A DNA stretch of 64,000 nt from CAZPXH01 sp964591085 (GTDB lineage Bacteria; Spirochaetota; Spirochaetia; DSM-27196; CAZPXH01): positions 124,001 to 188,000 of the forward strand of contig CAZPXH010000003.1 of NCBI GenBank assembly GCA_964591085.1, written 5' to 3'. The notes beneath the pieces are model-generated. The model saw only the letters and a program-made list of their open reading frames with translations. It searched no databases and was not told the origin of the DNA. The first letter of the stretch is position 1, and each line of letters opens with the position of its first letter. The position numbers and the translations under genes are program-made. Shown here one piece after another: positions 15,505-25,347 of this stretch.

Positions 15505-17460
15505 TCATTGCGAAGCTTCTCGGCTCTCCTTGATGCTGATGTCGTCTTCCTCGCCGGCGTACTTGGTGACTTGCACGGTCCCTCCCTCGTTGAGGAAGCT
15601 CACGGCCTTGAACTCCTGTCGGACCTCCAGGCTTGCGTCCTTGATCCACACCTTCACCCCGGCAAACACCGTGCCGGAGGCGCTGACCCTTCCCACAGCC
15701 TCAATTTGGTCCAGGTAGGACTGCATTTCCCGCACTTCGGCATCCAGTTCCGCGAGCCGATCCTTGATGGCGCGGCGCCGCTCTGCCAGCTGTTTGGCCT
15801 GCTCTTTCCGCTCGTCCGTCACCTTGCGCCCGGACTGCATTTGCTTCTCAATCTGGCCCAGGTTGAGGTTCACCTCGTCAAGCTCCGGACTCAGCTGGTT
15901 GCGCTCGTTCTCAACTTCAATGAGGCGCTCGCGGGTGCGTGGATCATAGCCAACCTCAAGCTGGGTCTCCATTCCTGCAACCGAGCCAAGAGTCTTGGCG
16001 TCAATCGCCTGGCTCGCCCGCACAACTCCACCGACAATCGCCGCGCGGCGGCCGCGACAGATGATCTTGCTGTTGCTGAAGACAGTAGCGTTAATGATTC
16101 CATCGCTCACGACGATGAGGCCGGACGCCTCCGCGGTGCTGTTCTCTATGAACTTGGAGTAGATGTGGCGGCCGGCTCGGACAGTGCCAGCGCCTTTTCC
16201 GTTCACACCCTGGTGGACAATGATGTCACCTTCCGCATCCAGCACGCACTTCCCAACGCTACCGTGCACCTCAATGTTGCCGGCGGCCTTGACCTCAAAC
16301 CCGTCGTCTACGTTGCCCTTAACTACCACGTTGCCGAGGAACAGGACATTGCCCCCGTTGCGCAGGTTCACGTCTCCGTTGACCAGGTACACCGGTTCCA
16401 CGGTGACCTTTCCGCTGATCATCACAACCTGCCCGTTAATGGCGGCGGTAGCCACCGAGCCGTCATCGTTGAGAACCACGTTCTTGCCAACCAGAAGGTC
16501 TACATCCCGACCATCGCGCGCGGGCAGGAGCTTGCCTGTCACGGTTCGCCCCGCAATTCCGGTCCCGGCCGGCACCTTTCGCGCAAGAACCTGCCCTTCC
16601 ACCACGTTGTGGACCAGGTTCATTTCCCGGAAGTCAACGCGGCCGTTCTTTTCCTTGAGCTTGATCTGCTCCTCACCGGTGGGGAAGTTATACATGATCC
16701 GCGCGTCATCCCCGTTCTGCGGCTTTGACCCTTCCGCAATCAGGTAGCGCTCCCGGTAAACCGGCTTGTTCTCAAAGCGGCGAACGGCATCATCGTTTAT
16801 GCCTTCCACCACGCCATTGGTCTGCAGGAAGGTAACGATGTTCTCCGCTGACGGATCGGTTCCCCCGGGTCCAGGGGGAGAAGCCATCAGGAAGGCCTTC
16901 ATTTCCAGTTCTACAATCTCCACGCCGAGGCTTGCGTCCCGAGCCGGGTTGTAGTCATAGCGAGCCACGGCCACCCACTCGTCATCCGCGTTGCGCACAA
17001 TCCGGCTAACCATACGGGAGTCAACAGCGAACTCTCCTCGCTCCCGGATGGCGTGGAGCGCCTGCCGATCGGTCACCCGGATACCGTTGCCAGCGGGCTC
17101 CGTCACCTTGAGGAGCACGCCCTCTGGACTGAGCCGGACAAAGGCCTCTCCGTCTCTGTTCCTGGTCTCTTCCGCGTCGGGGAACTCAAAATCATCTTCG
17201 CTGAGCTCTTCCCCATCACCAGAGCGCTCTCCGGGATAGGCGATGATAATGACGGACTTTTTCCCCATGCCGAGGAAACCCCGGCTCCCGTTCTGCAGGA
17301 CTTCATAGTCAATCCGACGGAGCGGGACGCCAAGCTCTACCGACGCCTCGCTCAGGGCCTCATCCAGGGTATCCGCGGTTACATTGATGTGCTTACGGCC
17401 CCGGTCTGCTTCAGCGGCATTGCGCATGAACTCCTGCAGCTCGGGATAGGTGACACTCAC
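15505..17460 (-). CDS. fapA: FapA family protein (DUF342), flagellar assembly protein A
   Basis: 651 residues. An N-terminal Jag-N-like domain (about 25-75: VTADTLDEALSEASVELGVPL...RGFLGMGKKS) precedes the DUF342 beta-helix region (about 200-480), with repeated turns such as NVLFLGNVVVKGNVDDGFEVKAAGNIEVHG and AEGDIIVHQGVNG, then a coiled coil (about 500-570) and a C-terminal beta segment. FapA is linked with FlhF-dependent flagellar placement in other bacteria. Start ATG overlaps the sigma-factor stop by 4 bp. Confidence 0.85.
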   Translation of the reverse strand: MSVTYPELQEFMRNAAEADRGRKHINVTADTLDEALSEASVELGVPLRRIDYEVLQNGSRGFLGMGKKSVIIIAYPGERSGDGEELSEDDFEFPDAEETRNRDGEAFVRLSPEGVLLKVTEPAGNGIRVTDRQALHAIRERGEFAVDSRMVSRIVRNADDEWVAVARYDYNPARDASLGVEIVELEMKAFLMASPPGPGGTDPSAENIVTFLQTNGVVEGINDDAVRRFENKPVYRERYLIAEGSKPQNGDDARIMYNFPTGEEQIKLKEKNGRVDFREMNLVHNVVEGQVLARKVPAGTGIAGRTVTGKLLPARDGRDVDLLVGKNVVLNDDGSVATAAINGQVVMISGKVTVEPVYLVNGDVNLRNGGNVLFLGNVVVKGNVDDGFEVKAAGNIEVHGSVGKCVLDAEGDIIVHQGVNGKGAGTVRAGRHIYSKFIENSTAEASGLIVVSDGIINATVFSNSKIICRGRRAAIVGGVVRASQAIDAKTLGSVAGMETQLEVGYDPRTRERLIEVENERNQLSPELDEVNLNLGQIEKQMQSGRKVTDERKEQAKQLAERRRAIKDRLAELDAEVREMQSYLDQIEAVGRVSASGTVFAGVKVWIKDASLEVRQEFKAVSFLNEGGTVQVTKYAGEEDDISIKESREASQ

Positions 17461-18260
17461 TGAATCCCCTTCCGGATGCTGGTGAGCCGACTGCGGAGAC
17501 GCATGATTGCCTTGGTGTGCAACTGGCTGACCCGGGATTCGGTCACACCCAGCACGTGTCCGATTTCCCGAAGTGTAAGATCCTCGTAGTAGTAGAGGAC
17601 CAGCACCTTCTTCTCCTTGTCAGGGAGCTCACGGATTGCTTCCACAATGACCCGCTTTATCTCCTGCTTCTCCACAATGACATCCGGGTTCAGGGATTCC
17701 GGCGACTCTATGGAATCGGCAATGGAGATTTGGTCGTTGTCATCGCTGGTGTGCCAGACCTCATTGAGCGACAGCACGGTGGTTCCGCTGATTCGCAGGA
17801 GCGTCTTCTCAAACTCCTGAACCGATACCCCAAGCTCGCCGGCGATCTCCGCGTCCGTGGCAGAGCGCCCGAGCGAAGCCTCCAGGGAGTGCATGGTCTC
17901 CTCAACTTCCCGAGACTTCTGACGCACCGAACGGGGCACCCAGTCAATGGAGCGGAGTTCGTCATAGATGGCGCCACGGATCCGGGTGACCGCGTAGGTC
18001 TTGAACTTCACGTGCTTGTCCGGATCAAACTTTTCAACAGCGTCAAAAAGTCCAAATACGCCGTAGCCGACAAGATCGTCAAACTCGACCGTTGCCGGCA
18101 TCCCGACTGCTACCTTGCCGGCTACGTACTTCACCAGGGGCGCGTACTGTCGGATCAGCCGATCACGCAGCTCGGGATCCCGAGTCTTCCGGTATCGCCG
18201 CCAGAGCTCGGCCTCCACCTGCGGGTCAACGGGCTGTACGCTCTTTGCACCGGACTTCAA
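17457..18260 (-). CDS. fliA: Sigma factor of the FliA/WhiG (sigma-28) type
   Basis: 267 residues. Region 2 is seen in DLVGYGVFGLFDAVEKFDPDKHVKFKTYAVTRIRGAIYDEL, region 3 around IAGELGVSVQEFEKTL, and region 4 in LTLREIGHVLGVTESRVSQLHTKAI. It directs RNA polymerase to late flagellar promoters; in spirochaetes the WhiG-type factor mainly serves the filament and chemotaxis genes. TTG start at 18260 is supported by GGAAGGG eight bases upstream. I saw no clear sigma-28 promoter inside this window. Confidence 0.93.
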   Translation of the reverse strand: MKSGAKSVQPVDPQVEAELWRRYRKTRDPELRDRLIRQYAPLVKYVAGKVAVGMPATVEFDDLVGYGVFGLFDAVEKFDPDKHVKFKTYAVTRIRGAIYDELRSIDWVPRSVRQKSREVEETMHSLEASLGRSATDAEIAGELGVSVQEFEKTLLRISGTTVLSLNEVWHTSDDNDQISIADSIESPESLNPDVIVEKQEIKRVIVEAIRELPDKEKKVLVLYYYEDLTLREIGHVLGVTESRVSQLHTKAIMRLRSRLTSIRKGIQ

Positions 18261-18261
18261 C

Positions 18262-18840
18262 TCAGGACCCTTCCTTCAGCAGGGTTGTTCGGATTGCCTG
18301 CGCAATCTCACGTGCGTCAAATGTACCAAGTTCAGGATCACTGATGGTTTGGGAACCCGAGCCTGATCCGGAACTGCTGTCACTGCCGTCAAACGTCTGC
18401 GGTTCGCCAGAAGCAAAGGTCCCGCCAAAGCTGTCAATGTCGGGCAGAGACTCCGCTGCATCAGGATCCACCGCCCCGGCATCATCAACGCCTGCATCCT
18501 CGGGGGCAGCAAGCGGTCGGACCACTTCCTCCACCTCCTCAATCAGCTCGTCATCGGCGCCAACCACCGGGGATCGAAAGGCTTCCTCTTCCTCGTCCAT
18601 ATCTCCTGGAAGAACGATATTCACCCCCTCGCCACTACTGGAGGCAACTTCAAGAAGCTCCGGCAGGAAGCGGCGGATCACAATAGCAACTCCGTAACCC
18701 ACCACGGCGAAGAGCGCACTGAACAGCAATCCGCGCATCAAAGCCGTACCGAACGGAACACCGGCGATCAGACCGAGCAGGAAAGAGACTCCAAACGCGC
18801 CGACTGCCGCACTTATTGCTGTCTTCTGCTCGAAGCCCAT
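18262..18840 (-). CDS. Two-TM hypothetical protein between flhG and fliA
   Basis: 192 residues. Two hydrophobic segments in the first 60 residues (AISAAVGAFGVSFLLGLIAGV and GLLFSALFAVVGYGVAIVI) form a hairpin; the rest is an acidic, Ser/Gly/Asp-rich cytosolic tail ending in FDAREIAQAIRTTLLKEG, a short helix that could be a docking site. A gene of this shape sits at the same place in treponemes as I recall, without known function. It is 1 base from the sigma-factor start. Confidence 0.65.
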   Translation of the reverse strand: MGFEQKTAISAAVGAFGVSFLLGLIAGVPFGTALMRGLLFSALFAVVGYGVAIVIRRFLPELLEVASSSGEGVNIVLPGDMDEEEEAFRSPVVGADDELIEEVEEVVRPLAAPEDAGVDDAGAVDPDAAESLPDIDSFGGTFASGEPQTFDGSDSSSGSGSGSQTISDPELGTFDAREIAQAIRTTLLKEGS

Positions 18841-18894
18841 TTCCCTATGCTCCTGAGCGTATCACGCGGTGCCCTACGGTGGCCATGAGGACGC

Positions 18895-19779
18895 TCACGC
18901 CTGCTCGTCCCCCCCGGTGCTGCGGAACAGTCGCTTCAGGAAGGTGCTCAGGCCCGATCCTTCCCGATACTCGATATTTTCCAGCCGTCCGACGATGTGC
19001 TCCACGCAGGCACTCGCTTTGCTCCTCGGTTCGGCGTGGACAAAGGGTTTCTGCCGCAGGACCGCCTGTGATACCGCGGGGTCGTCGTAGACGTAGCCGA
19101 GGTAGTCAATCTTGAGGTTGAGAAACTGACCCGCAATGTTGATGACGCGTTCTGCTACCTTGCGTCCCTCTGTCACAGACGCAACACGGTTAACAACCAG
19201 CTTCAGGCTTGGGCCGTTATCTTCTACTTCCGTGGCGATGATCTTGATGATTCCGTACGCGTCCGTGATGGCAGTAGGCTCCGGTGTGGTAACGATGATG
19301 GCCTCATCCGCAGCCGCGACAAAGGCCAGCACATTCGTGGAAACGCCTGCACCGGTGTCTACAATGATGATGTCCGCATCGGACAGTTCATGCAGCTCAG
19401 CAATGAACCCTTCACGCTCTTCCGCGCTGAGGTTGGCAATCTTGGAGAAGCCAGAGGCTCCGGCCACAATCCGGACTCCGTAGTTGGTGTCCATGATGAT
19501 CTCTCGCATGGTCTTCTGGCGCCGGATGACGTGGTACAGGTTGTAACGGGGCACTACCCCCAGGACCACATTCACGTTTGCAAGACCGAGGTCAGCATCC
19601 ATGATCACAACCCGCTTACCCAGCCGGGCGTAGGCAATTGCAAGGTTGGTGGCAAGATTCGTCTTGCCCACCCCGCCCTTCCCGCTGGTGACGGCGATGA
19701 TTCGCGTGTGCGTACCCGCCTCCGAGTGTTCCTGATGGCCGTTCATCATTTCCCGCAGGGCCTCCGCCTGGTCCGTCAC
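18895..19779 (-). CDS. flhG: FlhG (FleN/YlxH) MinD-like ATPase
   Basis: 294 residues; controls flagellar number and position with FlhF. The N-terminal TDQAEALREMM carries the DQAxxLR motif that stimulates FlhF GTPase; the deviant Walker A is SGKGGVGKTNLATNLA (about 31-46), followed by VIMDADLGLANVNVVLG and IIVDTGAGVSTNVLAF. The C-terminus has a basic amphipathic stretch (STFLKRLFRS), fitting membrane association. Start overlaps the flhF stop by 4 bp. Confidence 0.93.
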   Translation of the reverse strand: MTDQAEALREMMNGHQEHSEAGTHTRIIAVTSGKGGVGKTNLATNLAIAYARLGKRVVIMDADLGLANVNVVLGVVPRYNLYHVIRRQKTMREIIMDTNYGVRIVAGASGFSKIANLSAEEREGFIAELHELSDADIIIVDTGAGVSTNVLAFVAAADEAIIVTTPEPTAITDAYGIIKIIATEVEDNGPSLKLVVNRVASVTEGRKVAERVINIAGQFLNLKIDYLGYVYDDPAVSQAVLRQKPFVHAEPRSKASACVEHIVGRLENIEYREGSGLSTFLKRLFRSTGGDEQA

Positions 19780-20960
19780 TGCCGTGCTCCCGGGGCTGCT
19801 GCCCGCTCTGTCGCATCATAGTCCGATTGCCGACCCCCTTCCTGCGGTGGGGGAAATCCGCTGAGCCAGGTCATCAGGCGTTCGCGCTCGGCGCGCTCAA
19901 TGTCCTGGGGAACTCGCTGGCCGGTGGTAACCCAGGAAATTCCCCGATCGTACCCATCCAGCGCACCGATCACGTTTCCCAGCCGGGTGGTCTCATCCAG
20001 CTTGGTCACAAGGACGGACTTCGGGGCAAATGGCTCAAACTGTCGGATGACTTCCCGGATGTCCCAGGCCTTGGTCGTGGCGCTGATGGCAAGGTGGGTC
20101 TCGGCCTCCACCCCCGCAGAAGCCAACAACTTCTGCATTCGGCCCAGCTGCTCAAAGTCGCGAGGGCTGCGCCCGATGGTGTCCACCAGCACGAGGTCCG
20201 TATCGGAAGCCAGGGCGAGCTGCTGCTTCAGTTCGTCGGCTTCCTTGATCACCGCAACCGGGATGCTCATGATTTCTCCGTAGATCTTCATCTGCTCCGG
20301 CGCGCCGATCCGGTAGTTGTCAATGGTGATCATCCGGATTCGCCGAACCATTCGCCCGTCCTCGTCAAAACCAAATCGCGCCGCAAGCTTTGCGATGGTT
20401 GTTGTCTTTCCCACGCCCGTTGGTCCAATCAGCATCATCACGTGCGGACGCGCCTTCTTCTGTGGCGGGTGAATCCGGATAGCCTCCACTATCCACTCCC
20501 GGACTCGGGTTTCCAGCGCACCCCGATCACCCAGCATGGACAGGCTGAGCTCGCTCCGGCACCGGGCAAGCATTCGCTGAACGTAGGGCTCCGGGAAGTC
20601 ATTCTCCCGGAGGAGACCCGCCAGCTGGTCAAGGGCAGGGTGCTGCCGGGGTATGGGTCCACGTTCCGGAAGGGATGCAACCTGTTCCTTCAACTGCCTC
20701 ACCTCGGAGAGCAACGCACTGATCTCCGGATCCTTTCTGGGAACCGACCGCTGCGGCGCTGCCTCGTGCGCGCTGAATGCACCCTGCCGGGGCTGGGCGA
20801 TGTGGCCCTGGACCTCTATGCCGTCAGTGGGAAAGAGACCCAGAAAGCGCGGAATTCGTACCTTCCGATAGGTCATGACCCTGGCCTGTTCGCCGTATTT
20901 TTCGCGAACCAACGCCATGACACCGTTTAGGGTCTCACCCCGCTCAATGAAGGTTTCCAC
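19776..20960 (-). CDS. flhF: FlhF SRP-type GTPase
   Basis: 394 residues. N-terminal B domain, then N and G domains of the signal-recognition GTPase family: G1 LIGPTGVGKTTTIAKLAARFG, G2 ITIDNYRIGAPEQMKIYGEI, G3 LVDTIGRSPRD, and TKLDETTRLGNVIGAL. Marks the cell pole for flagellar assembly. The GTG start shares one base with the flhA stop. The tail after about residue 365 is Gln/Arg/Ala-rich and probably disordered. Confidence 0.94.
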   Translation of the reverse strand: METFIERGETLNGVMALVREKYGEQARVMTYRKVRIPRFLGLFPTDGIEVQGHIAQPRQGAFSAHEAAPQRSVPRKDPEISALLSEVRQLKEQVASLPERGPIPRQHPALDQLAGLLRENDFPEPYVQRMLARCRSELSLSMLGDRGALETRVREWIVEAIRIHPPQKKARPHVMMLIGPTGVGKTTTIAKLAARFGFDEDGRMVRRIRMITIDNYRIGAPEQMKIYGEIMSIPVAVIKEADELKQQLALASDTDLVLVDTIGRSPRDFEQLGRMQKLLASAGVEAETHLAISATTKAWDIREVIRQFEPFAPKSVLVTKLDETTRLGNVIGALDGYDRGISWVTTGQRVPQDIERAERERLMTWLSGFPPPQEGGRQSDYDATERAAAPGARQ

Positions 20961-23056
20961 TACCTATCTCCTTGTGCACCGATGGTGATCTCGCCGACGG
21001 ACTCAACGCGGATATCTGCTGCTATCTCTGGAACCGAAAGGACGGTGATGTTGGGGATTTCCCGACGAACCGCATTGCGGAACAGCATTCGTGTCTGCTC
21101 CTGGGTGAGGACCACCGGGTTGTGACCCTGCTGCTGCATCTGCCGGACCGCATTGACCGTTGCCGTGACCAGTGCCCGCTGAACTGCGGGCTGAAGTGCG
21201 GCAACCGGACCGGATCCGGAATCAACGCGGGCCCCGGCGAGCGCCTGCTCAATGGTGGGGTTCACCGTCAGCACCCTAAGCCTGCGCTCATCATCAGCGT
21301 GTGCCAGCGAAATCTGCCGGGACAGCTTCTGACGCACCTTCTCCACCAGGAAGCTCCACTCCTTGGTGACGCTGCCAAAGTCCGCAAGCGTTTCCAGAAT
21401 GGCTACGCTGTTGCGGATGGAAACCTGCTCTCGCAGCAGGCCCTGGAGAACTTTCTGGATCTCCCCGAGGCTGAGAGCCGCCTGCACCTCGTCCACAACC
21501 GCCGGGTAGTCCTTCCGCAGGTTATCCAGCATTGCCCGGATCTCCTGACGTCCAAGGATGTCGGCGGCGTTCCGCTTGAGAACCTCGGTCAGGTGGGTTG
21601 CGATGATGGAGGGCGGATCAACCACCGTGTAGCCCACCCGCTCCGCCTTGTCCCGGTCGCCTTCTGCAATCCAAAGAGCGGGCAGCCCGAAGGCGGGATC
21701 GGTGGTTGCCTCTCCCGAAAGCTCCTCACGAACGGTGCCGGGATTGATGGCAAGGTACTGACTGAGTCGGAGACGACCCCGCCCAACCTCAACGCCGCGG
21801 ATCTTCAGGGCGTACTCGCTGGGCTCAAGGCGCATGTTGTCTATGATTCGGATTCTGGGCACCACCAGACCGAGGTCCAGTGCGGTCTCCCGCCGGATCT
21901 TGGTAACGCGATCAAGCAACTCTGCTCCCTGATCCTTGTCTACCAGCGGAACCAGGCCATATCCGAGCTCCAGTGAGATCGGATCAAGCGGCGCAACCGC
22001 GGTGATCTCGGGAGCGGCCTCTCTGGGAGCCGCGTGATCGGCAGCCTCACCCCCACGCTCGGCACGGAGCTGCCGGCGGGTCAGTCGGTAGCCAACCAGG
22101 CCGGACAGAACCGCGAGCACAAGCAGGACACCGGTTGGGAATCCCGGAAGAAAGGCAAGTGTCGTGAGAAAGACCGTTGCTATCCAGTACGGGCGACTCT
22201 GCGCGGTGAACTGACCGCTGACATCTCCGCCAAAGGTTGAGTCGCTGATTGCCCGGGTCACGATGAGGCCGGTGGAAGTAGAGATCAGGAGAGCCGGGAA
22301 TTGGCTCACGAGACCATCGCCAATGGACAGGGAGATGTAGGTGTCCAGCGCGCCCGCAAAGGTCTGACCCTGGATGGTGATCCCCACGATGATGCCGCCG
22401 ACGATGTTGATGACGGTGATGAGAATGCCCACCGTCACGTTGCCCTGCACAAACTTTGACGCACCGTCCATGGCACCGTAAAAGTCCACTTCCTTCTGAA
22501 GACTGGTCTTCTTCCGGGTGGCCTCTTCCTCCGTGATCAGGCCCTGCCCGTACTCCTGGTCAATTGCCATCTGCTTACCAGGGAGTGCGTCCAGGGTGAA
22601 GCGTGCGGCCACCTCGGCAACTCGGGTGGAACCACGCGTGATGACCAGGAACTGCACCGCGATGATGATGATGAAGATGATCAGGCCAATGACCAGGCCC
22701 TGGTCTCCGGTGGTTCCCACGACAAACTGACCAAAAGCTCGGATGAGCTGACCACCAAAATCCTGTCCCTGGGACAAAATCAGCCGGGTAGAACTCACAT
22801 TCAGGGAAAGCCCAAAGACCGTTGTCACCAACAGGAGGCTGGGAAAAATGGAGAACTCCAGCGCGTTGCGCGTGTACAGCACAATCAGAACAATGAGCAG
22901 GCTCAGGATGAGGTTGAACGCCATCAGAGTGTCCAGCATCACCGCCGGTAGCGGGATGATGAGCATCATCACGATGATGATCACGCCAATGGCAACAAAG
23001 AAATCGCTGCCACCCCCGACGAACCCGCTTCTCAGCACCTGTCGTACGTCTGCCAT
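20960..23056 (-). CDS. flhA: Flagellar export gate protein FlhA
   Basis: 698 residues: about eight TM helices in the first 330 residues, including the conserved cytosolic loop RFTLDALPGKQMAIDQEYGQGLITEEEATRKK, then the nonameric cytosolic domain that docks export chaperones. It forms the proton-driven export gate with FlhB, FliP, FliQ and FliR. It lies three bases downstream of flhB. Length and order are typical. Confidence 0.96.
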   Translation of the reverse strand: MADVRQVLRSGFVGGGSDFFVAIGVIIIVMMLIIPLPAVMLDTLMAFNLILSLLIVLIVLYTRNALEFSIFPSLLLVTTVFGLSLNVSSTRLILSQGQDFGGQLIRAFGQFVVGTTGDQGLVIGLIIFIIIIAVQFLVITRGSTRVAEVAARFTLDALPGKQMAIDQEYGQGLITEEEATRKKTSLQKEVDFYGAMDGASKFVQGNVTVGILITVINIVGGIIVGITIQGQTFAGALDTYISLSIGDGLVSQFPALLISTSTGLIVTRAISDSTFGGDVSGQFTAQSRPYWIATVFLTTLAFLPGFPTGVLLVLAVLSGLVGYRLTRRQLRAERGGEAADHAAPREAAPEITAVAPLDPISLELGYGLVPLVDKDQGAELLDRVTKIRRETALDLGLVVPRIRIIDNMRLEPSEYALKIRGVEVGRGRLRLSQYLAINPGTVREELSGEATTDPAFGLPALWIAEGDRDKAERVGYTVVDPPSIIATHLTEVLKRNAADILGRQEIRAMLDNLRKDYPAVVDEVQAALSLGEIQKVLQGLLREQVSIRNSVAILETLADFGSVTKEWSFLVEKVRQKLSRQISLAHADDERRLRVLTVNPTIEQALAGARVDSGSGPVAALQPAVQRALVTATVNAVRQMQQQGHNPVVLTQEQTRMLFRNAVRREIPNITVLSVPEIAADIRVESVGEITIGAQGDR

Positions 23057-23059
23057 TGC

Positions 23060-24238
23060 CTATTCTCCTGCCGCCCGGGTTGCCGCACCCCGCATGCGGT
23101 ACACCTGCCGGATCACGGTTGCAACCGCCTCGTAGTAGCGGCCCGGGATTTCCTCCCCTACCTCAACCTCCGCGTACAGCGCGCGGGCAAGCGGCTTGTT
23201 TTCCACCAGCTCCACGCTGTACTCACGTGCAAGCCGCCGAATGCGGAACGCGATCTCATCTTCACCCTTGGCCGTGACGGTCGGTGCACTCATGCTGTCT
23301 CGTTTGTACTCCAGGGCTACTGCATAGTGGGTCGGGTTGGTGATCACCACATCAGCGCGCTGGACGCCGGCAACCAGATTCTGGCGGAGTAGCTGGCGCA
23401 TCCGTTCGCGGATCCGCTGTCGGATCATTGGATCGCCTTCCTCGGTCTTTCGCTCCTCGCGCACTTCCTGCTTGGTCATCTTCAACTGGTCCCGGTGCTG
23501 CTTCCGCTGGAACCAGTAGTCCACGAGGCTGAGGACCAGAAGAATGATTGCAACCTGGAGCAGGAGGCTGAACCCGAGCTGGGCGAACATGAAGAACGAG
23601 TCCGCGTAGTGCCTGGTGGCGCTGGCGGCCAGCTCTCCAAAACGGCTGGCGATGTTGATGTAGGCCACCCCAACGATGATGATTACCTTGCCCATCGCCT
23701 TGAACAGGTTGTAGACGGCTTCCGTGGAAAACAGCGAGCGCTTGGCCCACTCGCCGAACTTGGGAGCAATGCGCTTAAGGTCCGGCTGCAGTGGCTTGGT
23801 AGTGAACAGAAACCCGACCTGTGCGAGGTTTCCAACGATTGCGCCAACAAAGGCAACGGCAGATACAGGCAACGCGAGCCGAATGAAGAAGCGGTATACC
23901 GCCTCAAACAGGACAATGTCGGTGGTCACATCTATCTGCCCGACGCGGCTGAAGAAGTAGCGCAGCAGATCCTGGAAGGTGCGAAACAGAAATCCGGAGA
24001 CGATGGCAACCGTCACCACCGAAGCGATCAGCGTTATGGCACCGGAGACGTCCGGGCTCCGCGCAACCTTTCCTTCTTCCCTCGCCTTTTCCAGCTTGCG
24101 CCGGGTTGGCTCTTCCGTTCGGCCCTCAGCCTCCGGATTGGCAAACCACTGGAGGTGCATGGAATCCAGCTCGGCGGCAAGCAGCAAAGAGGAGAAGTCC
24201 GGGATCTGATCGGCGGAGGCCATTGGGATCACCGTCAT
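23060..24238 (-). CDS. flhB: Flagellar export switch protein FlhB
   Basis: 392 residues. Four TM helices, then a cytosolic domain with the self-cleavage motif NPTH in VVITNPTHYAVALEYKRD, which switches export from hook to filament substrates. A longer than usual N-terminus (about 35 residues) precedes EEPTRRKLEKAREEGKVARSPD; a later ATG at 24223 is possible. Overlaps the fliR stop by 4 bp. Confidence 0.95.
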   Translation of the reverse strand: MTVIPMASADQIPDFSSLLLAAELDSMHLQWFANPEAEGRTEEPTRRKLEKAREEGKVARSPDVSGAITLIASVVTVAIVSGFLFRTFQDLLRYFFSRVGQIDVTTDIVLFEAVYRFFIRLALPVSAVAFVGAIVGNLAQVGFLFTTKPLQPDLKRIAPKFGEWAKRSLFSTEAVYNLFKAMGKVIIIVGVAYINIASRFGELAASATRHYADSFFMFAQLGFSLLLQVAIILLVLSLVDYWFQRKQHRDQLKMTKQEVREERKTEEGDPMIRQRIRERMRQLLRQNLVAGVQRADVVITNPTHYAVALEYKRDSMSAPTVTAKGEDEIAFRIRRLAREYSVELVENKPLARALYAEVEVGEEIPGRYYEAVATVIRQVYRMRGAATRAAGE

Positions 24239-25065
24239 GGAGTTGGCCTCCCCAGCACCCGCCCGCTTGTACCGATATCACCAAAGAGCTCCAGCAGGCG
24301 GTCAAAGGAGGCATCAATGATTGCGCTCATCACGTTCACCAGGATGGGAAGCGTAAGGAAAAGAATCAGAAAGGCCACGCCAATGGAGATGGGAAACCCA
24401 AGGATCAGCAGGTTCATCTGGGGAGCGGCCTTGCCAAGCAGTCCCGTGGTCAGGGTTACGACGAACAGCGTTCCCAGTACCGGGAAGGCAATGACCAGCG
24501 CGTTTTGGAAGAGCCGGATCAGCCCTTCCAGCATGGTCATTGCGATGACCTCGTTCCCGCCAATGATGTCCACCACCCGGAGAGCATCAAAGCTGCGCAT
24601 TACCCCGATCAGAAACAGTTCCTGGAACCCGCTCGCGCTGATGAAGATGACCATTGCCACGATGTTGAAGAACTGGCCCACCAGCGGGATCTCCACCTGT
24701 GCCAGCGGGTCAAACACCTGGGATGCACCAAAGCCCAGCTGGAGTGAGAAGAGCTGGCCCGCTGTCTGAAACGCGGCAAAGATCAGGACCAGGAAGAAGC
24801 CGCTGAGGATACCCAGCATCACCTCCCCCAAGAGGAGGAGCAGAAACTCCCCGCCGGTGTCGGGGATTGGCGGTGCTGTGGAAATCTGCGAGGGAAGGAC
24901 CACCAGGGCGGTGAATCCGGCCAGGCCGATCCGGGCGATTCCGGGGACAGACTGAGACGAAAGCAGAGGCGCGGTTTGCAGAAGTGCATAGATCCGCGCA
25001 AAGACCAGCAGGAAGAGCAGAATCTGGTCCACAAGCAGGTCAAATGTGCCAAACGGAATTCCCAC
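24235..25065 (-). CDS. fliR: Flagellar export protein FliR
   Basis: 276 residues, nearly all hydrophobic with about six helices; conserved FliR features include GFGASQVFDPLAQVEIPLVGQFFNI and a C-terminal membrane hairpin. Part of the FliPQR gate complex in the inner membrane. Five bases follow the fliQ stop; the gene overlaps flhB by 4 bp. Confidence 0.94.
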   Translation of the reverse strand: MGIPFGTFDLLVDQILLFLLVFARIYALLQTAPLLSSQSVPGIARIGLAGFTALVVLPSQISTAPPIPDTGGEFLLLLLGEVMLGILSGFFLVLIFAAFQTAGQLFSLQLGFGASQVFDPLAQVEIPLVGQFFNIVAMVIFISASGFQELFLIGVMRSFDALRVVDIIGGNEVIAMTMLEGLIRLFQNALVIAFPVLGTLFVVTLTTGLLGKAAPQMNLLILGFPISIGVAFLILFLTLPILVNVMSAIIDASFDRLLELFGDIGTSGRVLGRPTP

Positions 25066-25070
25066 AGCGG

Positions 25071-25337
25071 CTACCTCATTGTCGGAATCAGCTCAATGAG
25101 CGTGCGCGTGTACTCAACTACCTGATCAAAGATCCAGGGCCCAAAGAAAACAAGGGCCAGCAGAATCGCTGTGATCTTCGGCACAAAGGTGATGGTCTGC
25201 TCCTGGATGGAGGTGGTTGCCTGCAGAATTGAGATGATCAGGCCAACGCCAAGTCCGATAAGCAGGATTGGCGCCGCCACAATCAGCAGCTGCAGGACGC
25301 CTCCTCGCAGGATTGATACGGCCATTCCGGTGTCCAT
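25071..25337 (-). CDS. fliQ: Flagellar export protein FliQ
   Basis: 88 residues with two TM helices and the family motif GLGVGLIISILQATTSIQEQT. Subunit of the FliPQR export gate. Sits between fliP and fliR as in most bacteria. Confidence 0.94.
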   Translation of the reverse strand: MDTGMAVSILRGGVLQLLIVAAPILLIGLGVGLIISILQATTSIQEQTITFVPKITAILLALVFFGPWIFDQVVEYTRTLIELIPTMR

Positions 25338-25347
25338 CAGATCCTCC

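Noticed and set aside
15508..16728. 406-codon open frame on the plus strand opposite fapA
   Set aside because: It mirrors the codon pattern of a conserved gene in GC-rich DNA, has no recognisable domain and no ribosome binding site.
23495..24769. 424-codon plus-strand frame opposite flhB and fliR
   Set aside because: Shadow frame; both flhB and fliR are conserved along their full length.
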